Shown here: positions 18,136-27,861 of the stretch, in pieces
Layout of the letters: each line of letters opens with the position of its first letter
How positions within the stretch are numbered: position 1 is the stretch's first letter
Notes under the pieces: generated by a model
What the model was told of the DNA's origin: nothing
Seen by the model: the letters and a program-made list of their open reading frames with translations, nothing else
The model's database searches: none
Position numbers and translations under genes: made by a program
Origin: CAYZJV01 sp049310885
GTDB taxonomy: Bacteria > Spirochaetota > Spirochaetia > Sphaerochaetales > Sphaerochaetaceae
Reading direction: 5' to 3'
DNA: 64,000 bases
Assembly: GCF_049310885.1 (NCBI RefSeq)
Contig: NZ_JBMDYO010000001.1
Location: 186,001-250,000 of the forward strand

Positions 18136-19149
18136 TTAGGCAAAACTGATCAACACCTTACCCTTCATTCCATCCTTCGATAATTTCTTGAGCATGTTTT
18201 CAGCTTCCTCAAAAGGGTGAACGCCATCCATGAGAAGCTCTGGTTTGAGCAATCCTTTATCGAACGACTCTATAACTGCATGGAATCTGCGGTTATTCAG
18301 TCGCGATCCGACGATCGTCAACTCTTTCCTAGTTATTTCGAATTGGTTCACCATACTCTCATTCTTGGAAAATCCCAGAACACCCATCCGTCCACCGGGA
18401 GCGGTGCATTCGAGCAAGGTGAGAAACAGGGAAGGAATACTCGCTGCATCGATTACGACTGTCACACCATCGCCATCTGTCAGACGCATAACCTCTTCTT
18501 TCAGATCGGTATTCGCGGAATTGATCGTATGGTCTGCTCCAAGCTCTCGTGCTTTTTCGAGTTTGTCATCCAAGATATCACAAACGATAACTTGAGCCCC
18601 CAACATCTTCGCTGTCATGAGTACGGTATTGCCGATCACACCGCTACCTACGATTAAAACTCGGTCACCTGTACCGATTTGGGTTCTCTGGCAGATATTA
18701 GAGCCGATGGAGAAGGGTTCAACCATAGCTGCGGCTTCCCAACTGAGGGAATCGGGAATGCGATATACATTTTCGGAAGGAACGATATGTTGTGATGCGA
18801 AGCCCCCATCGGTATGGACTCCCATGACTTGGAGATTGGAACAGACATTCGGGTGACCGCGACGACAGGCATCACATTCCCCACAGTTCAAGACGGGATC
18901 GATACAGACCCGATCTCCAACCTTCACAGTATCGACATCGCTTCCAATCTGGGAAACGACACCAGCCATTTCATGTCCAATTACCCTGGGATAGACAGTA
19001 AATGGATTGCCACCCGTATAGATAAGGATGTCCGATCCACAGATACCTACCCTTTTGATATCGATAAGGACTTCACCTGCTTGTAAATTCCTTACCTCTT
19101 TTTCTGCGACCTGGACTTCACCCGGTTGCTTCACTTGCAGTACTTTCAT
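18136..19149 (-). CDS. Zinc-dependent medium-chain dehydrogenase
   Basis: 337 residues. Catalytic zinc site in GICGSDILIY and IGHEMAGVVSQ, structural zinc cysteines in CGECDACRRGHPNVC, and the NAD-binding fold at VLIVGSGVIGNTVL. Related to sorbitol, L-threonine and galactonate/uronate dehydrogenases. Ribosome-binding site GGGGAGAG. Lies between GntR and the TRAP genes, so it probably oxidises the TRAP substrate or a product of it. A palindrome, GCCTTAAGGC (18096-18105), lies between its stop and dctP. Confidence 0.86.
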   Translation of the reverse strand: MKVLQVKQPGEVQVAEKEVRNLQAGEVLIDIKRVGICGSDILIYTGGNPFTVYPRVIGHEMAGVVSQIGSDVDTVKVGDRVCIDPVLNCGECDACRRGHPNVCSNLQVMGVHTDGGFASQHIVPSENVYRIPDSLSWEAAAMVEPFSIGSNICQRTQIGTGDRVLIVGSGVIGNTVLMTAKMLGAQVIVCDILDDKLEKARELGADHTINSANTDLKEEVMRLTDGDGVTVVIDAASIPSLFLTLLECTAPGGRMGVLGFSKNESMVNQFEITRKELTIVGSRLNNRRFHAVIESFDKGLLKPELLMDGVHPFEEAENMLKKLSKDGMKGKVLISFA

Positions 19150-19219
19150 TCTGGCTCTCCCCTAGATTCACCTGTCCACAACCGAAGATATTCAAGTCCT
19201 CGGATGATTATATATCAGT

Positions 19220-19969
19220 TCAGTCGTTTTTGGAAACGATTTCGCTCAATAGTTCGGTTTCCTTATATACACTATCCAAATGAGCCCTCATAGCTATGGA
19301 ACTCGCTTTAGGATCCCTTTCACGCAAACCTTCTAAGATACGGGTGTGTTCTTCAAAGGTCTTCTCAAGTCGATCGTGAGTCCTATCAAGATCAAAGAGG
19401 TCCATTCGTTTCCAAACTTCAATCAACGGTCTAGTTAGAAACGAATACAATGCAATGAGTGTGGGACTTTTGGAATATTTGACAATCTCCTGGTGGAAAA
19501 ATATATCGTCCTCTATTACACGAAACGTCTTCTGAGAACGTTCAAAAAAAATTTCATTCGCTTTCACGATCTGAGATAACTCTGCATCATCAATCCTTTG
19601 GGCTGCTAGCTCGGCAGCTCGAACCTCCAACGTGGTACGGGTATCGGCTAGTGACAAAGGATCGAATCCATCGCCAATGTTCAGAATATTGTCTATGAGA
19701 CCGACTAAAATCCGCGTATTGATGTCTGCTACAAAAGTCCCCGCCTGAGGTCGGGTCTCTAAGACTCCATACAATTCAAGTTTGTTGAACGCAATTTTCA
19801 ATTGCTGTTTGGCGACTCCCAAGGCTTTTTGCAAATGGGCTTCTGACGGTAGCTGATCCCCTGGTTTGAGCGTCCCATCGAGAAGAAGATCATAGACCCT
19901 TTTTATGATCAGGTCAGACACATGGGGAATTTCGATTTTTTTTAATTGATCAACCATTTCCGAGTCCAT
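19220..19969 (-). CDS. GntR-family (FadR subgroup) regulator
   Basis: 249 residues: N-terminal GntR winged helix (about 15-85; GDQLPSEAHLQKALGVAKQQLKIAFNKL) and a helical FCD ligand-binding domain (about 105-240) with likely metal ligands such as His in DIFFHQEIV and RAHLDSV. FadR-type regulators usually sense organic or sugar acids, in line with the operon behind it. Good ribosome-binding site (AAGGTGAGG). Three tandem 8-bp repeats sit directly upstream. Confidence 0.88.
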   Translation of the reverse strand: MDSEMVDQLKKIEIPHVSDLIIKRVYDLLLDGTLKPGDQLPSEAHLQKALGVAKQQLKIAFNKLELYGVLETRPQAGTFVADINTRILVGLIDNILNIGDGFDPLSLADTRTTLEVRAAELAAQRIDDAELSQIVKANEIFFERSQKTFRVIEDDIFFHQEIVKYSKSPTLIALYSFLTRPLIEVWKRMDLFDLDRTHDRLEKTFEEHTRILEGLRERDPKASSIAMRAHLDSVYKETELLSEIVSKND

Positions 19970-19985
19970 TGCCTCACCTTAATTA

Positions 19986-20009
19986 TCGATTAGTCGATTA
20001 GTCGATTAG
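19986..20009. repeat. Three tandem 8-bp repeats, likely operator
   Basis: TCGATTAG occurs three times head to tail, 17 bases upstream of the GntR start. A -10-like GATAAT on the minus strand overlaps the repeat edge. A regulator binding here could block transcription of the GntR/TRAP operon. The rest of the gap to 20256 is AT-rich with no gene visible. Confidence 0.6.
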
Positions 20010-20256
20010 CGACTTTAAGTATGCTACATCAGGAATTTCGAATTGTCAAACATTAATTTCATAAATTTCACATTATTTTAATCTTCAATAAATTAAATAG
20101 AAAATATGCATATATAGAAGACAGGATAACAATTTGATGACATTTTTTCACATTGACATGTATACTTTACCAAATGTATTACATAAGACATGCTGAACTA
20201 CAGAAGATGGTCTCGTACATACTAGACATTTTAATATCCCATAATGGAGATACCGA

Positions 20257-21657
20257 ATGGCAACAAACGACACGAGGGGGGTGAAAGGCACCCAAGCGTT
20301 GGACGATCCAAGAATCCTACGTCAATTGATCCGTCTATCGGTTCCTGCGATGATCGGTCTTTTGGTCAATACACTCTATACCATGGTGGATATGCTCTAT
20401 GTGGGGAAATCTGTTGGAGCACTTGGAATAGCGGCGTTAGGAATCTCCCTCCCCGCTTATGTTTTACTCTCGGCTGTCGCCTTAATGATTGGCGTGGGTG
20501 GAGCCTCACACATTTCCAGACAATTGGGTGGTGGCAACACTAGAGAGGCTGGCAAGAGTGCAACTACGAGTCTACTGGGAATGCTTCTAATTGCATCGTT
20601 AATCACTGTGATGGCAGCTGTTTGGTTCCCACAGCTTTCCTCTATCTTAGGAGAAACCGAAGCGACAAAACCGTTTATCCGTGAATATCTGGGAACCCTA
20701 CTATGGGGTGCCCCTGTAATAACTATGGCTACAGTGCTAAATGCGTTCCTTCGTGCCCAAGGCCGGGCTAAACAGGCAATGTTGGCAAATATCATAGGGA
20801 ACGGGATCAACATCATCCTTGATCCTCTACTGATAAGTTCTATTGGTTGGGGTATACGTGGAGCAGCTATCGCCACCATAGTTGGACAACTAGCTGCAGC
20901 GCTGTACGCGTTTGCTTTCCTTTCCTCCCCGGCTTCCTTATTTTCCCTGTCCAAACATGGCAAGCTTTTCGAACTATCAGTCTTTGCAAGTATCGTAACC
21001 ATAGGCTTTCCGACACTGGTGCGGCAAATGGGAACAAGCGTTGTCACTATTGTTGTCAATCGCAGTCTTGGTCAGCTGGGTGGTGATTTAGAGATAGCCG
21101 CCTACGGTATAATCGGGATGCTCTTAATGTTCTTCAATATGCCTATCTCAGGAGTCGTTCAAGGCTTACAACCACTAGTAGGTTTCCACTTTGGAGCAAA
21201 GCGCCATAGGGAGGTTGGAAAACTTCTCCGCTATGCTCTCCTGATAAGCTGTTCAGTGGGAATACTTTTTCTCTTATGTACTATCGTTATGCCAAGCATA
21301 TTTTTGAGATGGTTCACATCTAATCAGGATCTACTCGATCTTGCAGCTCCTTTCACACAGATTATGATGTTGGGTTTACCCTTTCTCGCTATGCTGAGTA
21401 TAGGAACAGCATTTTTCCAAAGCATCGGAAAAGCAACCCCTGCTCTTGTTATATGGATTGCAAGACAAGGAGCCCTTCTCATACCGCTAATCCTGATTCT
21501 CGCAAAAATCTATGGAGCAAGAGGAATATTCTTTGCATTCCCCATATCCGATATAATAAGCGGGCTACTTGTCCTGGCTTTGGTTGTCGGACAATTGCAC
21601 AAATGGAATCCAATAGCCGTAGAAGGAACAGCAATCGAAGAGTCCCCTTCTCCTTAG
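20257..21657 (+). CDS. MATE-family efflux transporter
   Basis: 466-residue inner-membrane antiporter with 12 predicted segments in two similar halves. Characteristic stretches include IGLLVNTLYTMVDMLYVGK near the N-terminus and the second-half counterpart GMLLMFFNMPISGVVQGLQPLVGFHFGAKR. Expected to export drugs or cationic metabolites in exchange for Na+ or H+. Stands alone, divergent from the GntR operon. Ribosome-binding site TGGAGA. Confidence 0.93.
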   Translation: MATNDTRGVKGTQALDDPRILRQLIRLSVPAMIGLLVNTLYTMVDMLYVGKSVGALGIAALGISLPAYVLLSAVALMIGVGGASHISRQLGGGNTREAGKSATTSLLGMLLIASLITVMAAVWFPQLSSILGETEATKPFIREYLGTLLWGAPVITMATVLNAFLRAQGRAKQAMLANIIGNGINIILDPLLISSIGWGIRGAAIATIVGQLAAALYAFAFLSSPASLFSLSKHGKLFELSVFASIVTIGFPTLVRQMGTSVVTIVVNRSLGQLGGDLEIAAYGIIGMLLMFFNMPISGVVQGLQPLVGFHFGAKRHREVGKLLRYALLISCSVGILFLLCTIVMPSIFLRWFTSNQDLLDLAAPFTQIMMLGLPFLAMLSIGTAFFQSIGKATPALVIWIARQGALLIPLILILAKIYGARGIFFAFPISDIISGLLVLALVVGQLHKWNPIAVEGTAIEESPSP

Positions 21658-21834
21658 CGACATGCAATGGCTACGGCCATAAACAGAAGCACTAGCCCTA
21701 CCCTGTAGCTAAAAAATGAAATTACAATAATTATAATTTTTGGATTTCCATCCTTGCCTTTATACCTTACCTACCGTATATATACACTAGTCAACAGATG
21801 TAACTACTGCCTACTATATATAGGGAGAAGAGCT

Positions 21835-24324
21835 ATGGATCAAAAACGATCGACAGAAAAAGGTCTCATTGTTTCGTTCATAGCGTTTTCCTGTATTATC
21901 TTGTTTGTTGGAATCATAAGTCTTATCAGCATCAACCGGACTATGGATTCTGTTCTACTTGAGTTGGGACAGCTTGAACAATCGAACAATTCTCTCTTTG
22001 GTCAAGCCCAACAACTCTTGAAGAGAGATACCTTTGCAAGCAGTATCATTGTAGCATCCGGTTCATTGTTCTTGATACTTTTCAACTTTTTCATGACCTT
22101 TGGAGGACTGAAGTTCACACGGAAGGAAAAAGCGACACGAGACCGTATAGAGAAGGAGTTGAGATCAAGCAATGAAAAACTTTCCAGTGTGATAGAGGGT
22201 ACTCATGTCGGCACATGGGTCTGGGATATCCCTACTGGTAACATCGAGATCAATGCACGATGGGCACAGATAGTGGGCTATACATTGGAAGAACTAGGTT
22301 CCCCCACTATCCAGTTGTTTAAAGATTTTTTGCATCCAGATGATCTGGGTATTGTGGATACTCAAATCGAAGAGTTGGTGGAGGGGACACGGGATTTTTT
22401 TGAAGCCGAATGCCGGATGCACCATAAGGACGGAACTTGGGTGTGGGTACTAGATAGAGGGAAAATAACCAAAAGGTCCGAATCGGGTGAACCTGTGGTT
22501 ATGAGCGGTACCCATGCGGATATAACGGATGCAAAACTTGCAAAATCGGCATTGGAAAAGAGCGAAAGTAGTCACCGCAAATTGGTCGAACATATGAATC
22601 AGGGACTACTCGTATGCAAAGTCCAGCAGGATACCAACAACCAGATTGTAGATGCGATAGTCATCAGCATGAATAGACGGTTTGAACAAATAATCCAAAT
22701 ATCCGCAGAAAACATAGTAGGGTCTTCGGTAGAGAAGATTTTCGCTAGCGATAAGAGCGAATGGATAGCATTGTTCAATGATGTCGTAGTATCGGGGAAA
22801 CCAATAACCATCGAGCGTTATTCATCGTATCTCGATAAACAGTTAAGAATATCTGCCTATTCTCCCGAACCATTGCTTTTTGCCGCAATCATTGACGATA
22901 TCACTGAATCCAGACAGACTCAGAACCAACTCGCGCTCCAAAAAGCCCGGCTCGAAACTACCCTTCTCTCTGTCGGAGATGGAGTAATTACACTTGATCG
23001 TAACGGTTGTATAGAGATTATCAATAATGTGGCTCAGACACTCACCAAATGGCACTTTTCCGAGGCAATCGGAAAATCGTACGAAGATATCATTGAGTTT
23101 GGTGAGGACGATATCATCAAACAATCGATAGAGCAAAAGCAGTCTATTGAAGCCGGACCAATGGCTATATTAATTGTAAAATCGGGAGACACTATTCCCA
23201 TTGAAGCAATAGCTTCTCCAATTTTTAGTTCTGATAAGAGTGTCGATGGCATAGTGTTAGTTTTTAGGGATTGTACAGAGAAACGGCAAAAACAACAAAA
23301 TATCCTACACCTCAGTTATAGCGATCCCATGACTGGCCTGAAAAACCGAAGAGCATTTGAAAAGGAATCCCTTCGATTGAATCATGTTCGCTATTGCCCT
23401 TTGGTACTCGTAATAGCCGATGTTAATAACCTCAAACTTACAAATGATGCCTTTGGTCATGATGCCGGAGATACGTTGCTTCAAACGGTTGCTGATATTC
23501 TAAGAAAAGAGAGCCGTGAGACCGATATTGTAGCAAGGATAGGTGGAGACGAATTTGTGTTGCTGTTACCGAATACTGACGCTGAGCATGCGAATAGTAT
23601 TATTGAAAGAATAAACAACTCAATTTCGAAGGCAAAAGTAAAGGATATGCCGATTTCCGTCTCATTGGGAAAATCGATAAAACTCATCCAAACAGATGAT
23701 ATGGATGTGGTCTTCAGGGAAGCAGAACATGAGATGTACCGCAAGAAGATTGCAGATCGACCACAAATAAGGAAGCGGATTATCGATCAATTGCTTATAT
23801 CATTATTCGAGCAGAACAAAGAGGAACAAACGCATAGCGAGCAGGTAAGCAAACTTTGTCGCATGATAGCTGAACACACAGGATTGTCTGAGGATGAAGT
23901 GGATGAAATAGGTATGGCTGGCACCATGCATGATATTGGCAAGATTGCTTTAAGACCGGACCTGTTTAAAAACGAAAACCACTTGCATGATATTGAGAAA
24001 GGTGATGTATTACGACATCCCGAAATAGGATACAACATATTGAGCGCAGCTCCTCACTATGGGGTTATCGCCGAATATGTTCTCACGCATCATGAGCGAT
24101 GGGACGGTACAGGATATCCAAGTGGATTGAAGGGTACTACCATACCCCTTCAAGGTAGGATTCTTGCGTTGGCTGACAGCTATGCGCATATGACTAGAGA
24201 AAAACCATTCGGGGCTGGATTTACAGAGACAGAGGCGCTCGAACATCTTTCTGGGGAGTCTGGAACGAAGTACGATACTCAGCTGATTAAATTGTTCACC
24301 CAGTTGATTACGGATACATATTGA
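21835..24324 (+). CDS. Membrane PAS-PAS-PAS-GGDEF-HD-GYP signalling protein
   Basis: 829 residues. Two membrane segments (about 14-38 and 65-90) are followed by three PAS domains, a GGDEF domain with an intact RIGGDEF motif and an HD-GYP domain with HDIGK and HHERWDGTGYPSGLKG. It can thus in principle both make and break cyclic-di-GMP (or a related dinucleotide). The ATG at 21835 follows GGGAGAAG; an in-frame upstream ATG at 21754 would add 27 residues without a ribosome-binding site. The GGDEF/HD-GYP tail is the same arrangement as the gene at the right edge of the window. Confidence 0.92.
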   Translation: MDQKRSTEKGLIVSFIAFSCIILFVGIISLISINRTMDSVLLELGQLEQSNNSLFGQAQQLLKRDTFASSIIVASGSLFLILFNFFMTFGGLKFTRKEKATRDRIEKELRSSNEKLSSVIEGTHVGTWVWDIPTGNIEINARWAQIVGYTLEELGSPTIQLFKDFLHPDDLGIVDTQIEELVEGTRDFFEAECRMHHKDGTWVWVLDRGKITKRSESGEPVVMSGTHADITDAKLAKSALEKSESSHRKLVEHMNQGLLVCKVQQDTNNQIVDAIVISMNRRFEQIIQISAENIVGSSVEKIFASDKSEWIALFNDVVVSGKPITIERYSSYLDKQLRISAYSPEPLLFAAIIDDITESRQTQNQLALQKARLETTLLSVGDGVITLDRNGCIEIINNVAQTLTKWHFSEAIGKSYEDIIEFGEDDIIKQSIEQKQSIEAGPMAILIVKSGDTIPIEAIASPIFSSDKSVDGIVLVFRDCTEKRQKQQNILHLSYSDPMTGLKNRRAFEKESLRLNHVRYCPLVLVIADVNNLKLTNDAFGHDAGDTLLQTVADILRKESRETDIVARIGGDEFVLLLPNTDAEHANSIIERINNSISKAKVKDMPISVSLGKSIKLIQTDDMDVVFREAEHEMYRKKIADRPQIRKRIIDQLLISLFEQNKEEQTHSEQVSKLCRMIAEHTGLSEDEVDEIGMAGTMHDIGKIALRPDLFKNENHLHDIEKGDVLRHPEIGYNILSAAPHYGVIAEYVLTHHERWDGTGYPSGLKGTTIPLQGRILALADSYAHMTREKPFGAGFTETEALEHLSGESGTKYDTQLIKLFTQLITDTY

Positions 24325-24343
24325 ATTCTACCTGTTAGAATTC
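24323..24343. other. Inverted repeat across convergent gene ends
   Basis: GAATTCTA (24323-24330) and TAGAATTC (24336-24343) form a perfect 8-bp inverted repeat over the stop codons of two convergent genes. There is no T-run, so terminator function is uncertain. Confidence 0.4.
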
Positions 24344-25621
24344 CCGTTCCCGAGCAATCTCCAATTTTTCACCTTTCACATAGCGATCGAAGAATTCCAA
24401 GACCAAAGTATTCGTAGTTTGCATACAGTAAACTGGATCCACTGTTCCGGTTCCCAACAGACCGGCTAGCAGAGGAGAAACTAATGGCAGATCGGTGAAA
24501 TTCAAGTGACCCGATCCTTTGACCGTCACCTGATAGGAATTGTCTGAGTTTCCATGCATGAATGTATTTGGGTACGAACTACCGAGTCTACTGGCTTGGT
24601 CGGCATGATCTTCATTGAAGATATTGAGGATTGCCTTTGGATACGGTTCTCTGTCAAAAGTCCCTTCTCCCGCTGAATAGGCAACGGTCTCCCCCATCAT
24701 CGTACCATCCAGAACGATAACAGCGTCGATTTCTTTACGTTCTCTCCCAACTTCCGCGGCAGTTGCCCCACCCATGGAATGTCCAAGCAATCCTATGGCA
24801 TTATCATCGATCTTACTGAATACACCTTCGGTATCCGTAGTCTCTACATTTGTAAGGACCGTATCCAAAACGAATTCCATATCCTGGGTTCTCAACTGCA
24901 TCCACTGTTGTTCGAGGTTATAGAGCTCCTCTCCCACTACTTCTCCATTCTCTGTAGCCATCGCTGTCTTCATGAACTCCATATCGACCAAAATGGTTTT
25001 ACCATCGGTTTGCTTGGTCCTGAATGAGTGGTACGGGTGGTCTATGCTACAGACGACATAACCGTTACTTGCAAGTTCCATGAATGTGGAATAATTGCTC
25101 ATACGGTAACCGAACGCCCCATGGGAAAATATCGCAAGGGGAAATGATCCATCATCTACATCCGGAAACCAGAACTGCACGGTCACAGTTCTGTAATCGG
25201 GTTCTTCGGTGAACGCTTCTTCCCGCGATTCATCCACCCATGTATAGGTTTCCGTCCTTACGGCATACTGGCCGGTAACCTCCAGGTCTTTGTTACCTGG
25301 AAAAACCGCTAAAGGTATCGTTATGAAGAAATAGAGAAAGATCTTGAAGGCTAGAGAAACACCTGTCATCCGTTTTCTACCCCACCCTTTCCACAAGAAC
25401 AAAAGAGCTCGGATAGTTTCATATATACAGATCAGGGCAACACCAGCCCATGATATGCTCCAATCGAGAAAAGGACTCAACAATGTAATGAGCAATATGG
25501 CACTTACAGCCAACCAATAGAAGCTTCTTTCACGTGGAATTACTGTTGCCCTTCTACGCTGTAGCATGAATAAGGATATCTCAAGAACCACCAAAACCGA
25601 AAACACAAGTAATGCAATCAT
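24335..25621 (-). CDS. Membrane-anchored alpha/beta hydrolase (PAF-acetylhydrolase-like)
   Basis: 428 residues. Three or four N-terminal membrane segments (about 1-110) precede an alpha/beta hydrolase domain with the nucleophile elbow GHSMGG, a preceding oxyanion region AIFSHGAFG and a late GSGHLNFTD that supplies the catalytic His; this pattern fits the PAF-acetylhydrolase/chlorophyllase group. Likely a lipid or ester hydrolase facing outside the membrane. ATG at 25621 follows AGGAG; an upstream in-frame GTG is less likely. Confidence 0.75.
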   Translation of the reverse strand: MIALLVFSVLVVLEISLFMLQRRRATVIPRERSFYWLAVSAILLITLLSPFLDWSISWAGVALICIYETIRALLFLWKGWGRKRMTGVSLAFKIFLYFFITIPLAVFPGNKDLEVTGQYAVRTETYTWVDESREEAFTEEPDYRTVTVQFWFPDVDDGSFPLAIFSHGAFGYRMSNYSTFMELASNGYVVCSIDHPYHSFRTKQTDGKTILVDMEFMKTAMATENGEVVGEELYNLEQQWMQLRTQDMEFVLDTVLTNVETTDTEGVFSKIDDNAIGLLGHSMGGATAAEVGRERKEIDAVIVLDGTMMGETVAYSAGEGTFDREPYPKAILNIFNEDHADQASRLGSSYPNTFMHGNSDNSYQVTVKGSGHLNFTDLPLVSPLLAGLLGTGTVDPVYCMQTTNTLVLEFFDRYVKGEKLEIAREREF

Positions 25622-26022
25622 CAAACTTCTCCTCACAACAGTACTATCTACCTATAGCCTCCAACCACTACTTGGATGGTGATTAGCGTCAAATTCCAAT
25701 TAACGATTCATACTGTATTGAGGTGCCAAAAGAGTAATTTATTGTAATCAACAATCTGCTACGAATATTTAATTTTCAGATACTTTACAGCTAAAGAAGG
25801 AATTAGTAAATATTACTATAGATAATTTTTTCTCTATTTTGCAATATTTTTATTGTCATTCCAATTATTAGAAAATCTATTGGGGTTAACCTACCAAATC
25901 TATCGGGTTGAGTCATTCAGCGAATCGAGTGTAAGACAAAAACCTAGTTTCATGAAATGAAGTATGAGCCATCGCCCTATGAAGTCGCCTGCGTACAAGA
26001 AAATCGCTACTCTTCACTTATT
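25622..26022. other. AT-rich gap without a visible gene
   Basis: About 400 bases between two minus-strand genes. Very AT-rich around 25740-25880. I see no coding frame with gene-like composition, no RNA gene and no repeat; the part next to 25622 must hold the promoter of the hydrolase gene. Confidence 0.5.
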
Positions 26023-26055
26023 CAAAAAAGTGCCCCTGCCCTCAAAGCAGGAGCA
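26023..26055 (-). terminator. Rho-independent terminator
   Basis: On the minus strand GTGCTCCTGC pairs with GCAGGGGCAC (one G-U pair) and is followed by six T. It lies 26 bases past the stop of the lipoprotein gene at 26081. Confidence 0.88.
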
Positions 26056-26080
26056 CAATAGTGCAGGAACCTTATGACCT

Positions 26081-26914
26081 CTAGTTCTCACTGAGAATTT
26101 GGTTCCAAGTCCCCTCATTCAATTGGAACTCCATAACAGCCGAAGTTAACGTTTCTGGAGGAAATTGACTCCCAAAGTACACTATCTCCAAACCTTCCCA
26201 AGCACCAATACCCAAATTGTTGATAGTATCAAATGGTGGACTAAAATTCACCTCATCATTCGTCTTAATAGAAAAAGAAGGAGTTATTTGATCAGCTTCA
26301 AGTCCAACATCATAGGTGAGATATATGCGTCGACCTGTATCGGCAGTCTCCTCACTATAATAATTATTCACTTCCCAAATTTTAACCGTTCCACCGGTAC
26401 CTGTGATGAAATCTCCTTCTATATCTCCAGCAATAGATGTTTCAATCAAGGTCTTCTGGTGAACAGTATTATCATTGATTTCATGAAGGATAATCATCCT
26501 ATACTCAAAGCTATCATCATCATACACAGTGAAGCTAAAATCGATAAAGTCATTAACTCCAGTGTAGACAACTCCATCTTCCAGCAGCTCAATCTCACAC
26601 TCTACACTCATATCAAACAGTTCGAAATTGATGGTATCGGAAGTTGAAACGACATCAGTTTCCCAACTGATGATAGGGGGTACCGATGAGGTAAGATATG
26701 GGTCAGTATTATCGGGTTGGATAGCGCCTCTCGTTTCTGCAGACCTTACAGAGGAACTGAATACAGGCATTCGCAGGGAAACAGTATGCCCCGACCCCTG
26801 ATCGAGGGCGCATGAAGTAAATAATGCTCCAGAAAGGAGAATCACGAATGCGATAAGGATCAAGGCTCTTTTAGGTTTTTCTAGTGAACGTAGGACATGA
26901 GAATTTCTTTTCAA
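26081..26914 (-). CDS. Predicted lipoprotein of unknown function
   Basis: 277 residues with a lipoprotein signal ending LFTSC (Cys35). The mature protein is beta-rich and acidic and matches no family I know. A TTG at 26914 follows GGAG at proper distance and is the likeliest start; the TTG at 26926 overlaps that site. Single gene with its own terminator. Confidence 0.6.
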   Translation of the reverse strand: MKRNSHVLRSLEKPKRALILIAFVILLSGALFTSCALDQGSGHTVSLRMPVFSSSVRSAETRGAIQPDNTDPYLTSSVPPIISWETDVVSTSDTINFELFDMSVECEIELLEDGVVYTGVNDFIDFSFTVYDDDSFEYRMIILHEINDNTVHQKTLIETSIAGDIEGDFITGTGGTVKIWEVNNYYSEETADTGRRIYLTYDVGLEADQITPSFSIKTNDEVNFSPPFDTINNLGIGAWEGLEIVYFGSQFPPETLTSAVMEFQLNEGTWNQILSEN

Positions 26915-27192
26915 GGTTAACTCCAAACTATGGTTGTTTATATGTTGATTCTTATGGTAACACAGGATTTACAGACAAAAAACCTTTTTCATGTAAAATA
27001 GAGCAAAAAAATATCTATTAATTCAAGAATTTGCCTTACGGACAAAGTGAAAATAAGATGAAAACAAACGAATACTCTTCAGTCAACGACTCATCAGAAA
27101 GCTCTTATTGGTCTTACTCTCATGGTATTGTTTCGCTTGTTTGATTCTTGACTTCCATTCCGAGAATTTGCTCCCACTTGGATTTCTCGAAC

Positions 27193-27831
27193 CTAATTTT
27201 TGTTGATATCCATTTTCCAGAACGTGCGTAGGGTCAATGATACTTCCGGGCCACCCAGACCATATTTTTCTATTCCCATGGTTTCCTCATGTGCAGCGAA
27301 CCGCCATCCTCCACGCAGGGCGAGCCGCGTCCGTTTTGTAATATTCAGTTCCAAACCGGCAGAAATAGAAGCAAAAGTAGAACGGTCAGCGGTTGCACCA
27401 TCATACCCCTCTTTATCATCGGCATCCTCGAGATATCCAACGGAAATCCCACCTATAGCCAGACGCATGAAGGGATGTATCAAACTATCGGAAGAGAAAG
27501 TGAACAGCAACTCCATTCCGGACATCAGAGCAAAAGCTGCTTCTGTATCTGCAATTGAGATCCCAAGGTTGGCATGTTCGAAATTTGACAACGGATTGAC
27601 TGCGATAAATGCTCCAATAGAGAACCTAGGAGAAATTTGGAATCCATAGGACATGTCAATCAAGAATGACATGTCATCCTCAATGAGCGCTTCTCCGCCA
27701 CCTACATTTAGATAATTCACGAACGAACACGATGGATCAGCAACATCCAAGACTGTTTGTGATGCGAATACAAAGCTACTGGTGCTCAACATGACCAAAG
27801 CCAATAAGACAATTTTAATTTTTTTACACAT
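27193..27831 (-). CDS. Small outer-membrane beta-barrel protein
   Basis: 212 residues with a signal peptide (KIVLLALVMLSTSSFVFA). The remainder shows alternating amphipathic strands and glycine-rich turns (SYGFQISPRFSIGAFIAV, RLAIGGISVGYLE, GLELNITKRTRLALRGGWRF) like OmpA/OmpW-type barrels. The last strand ends near LRTFWKMDINKN rather than the usual C-terminal Phe. It lies 30 bases downstream of the amidohydrolase gene and is probably co-transcribed with it. Confidence 0.6.
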   Translation of the reverse strand: MCKKIKIVLLALVMLSTSSFVFASQTVLDVADPSCSFVNYLNVGGGEALIEDDMSFLIDMSYGFQISPRFSIGAFIAVNPLSNFEHANLGISIADTEAAFALMSGMELLFTFSSDSLIHPFMRLAIGGISVGYLEDADDKEGYDGATADRSTFASISAGLELNITKRTRLALRGGWRFAAHEETMGIEKYGLGGPEVSLTLRTFWKMDINKN

Positions 27832-27861
27832 AATTTTTTTCCTTTATATCCAATATTCTAT

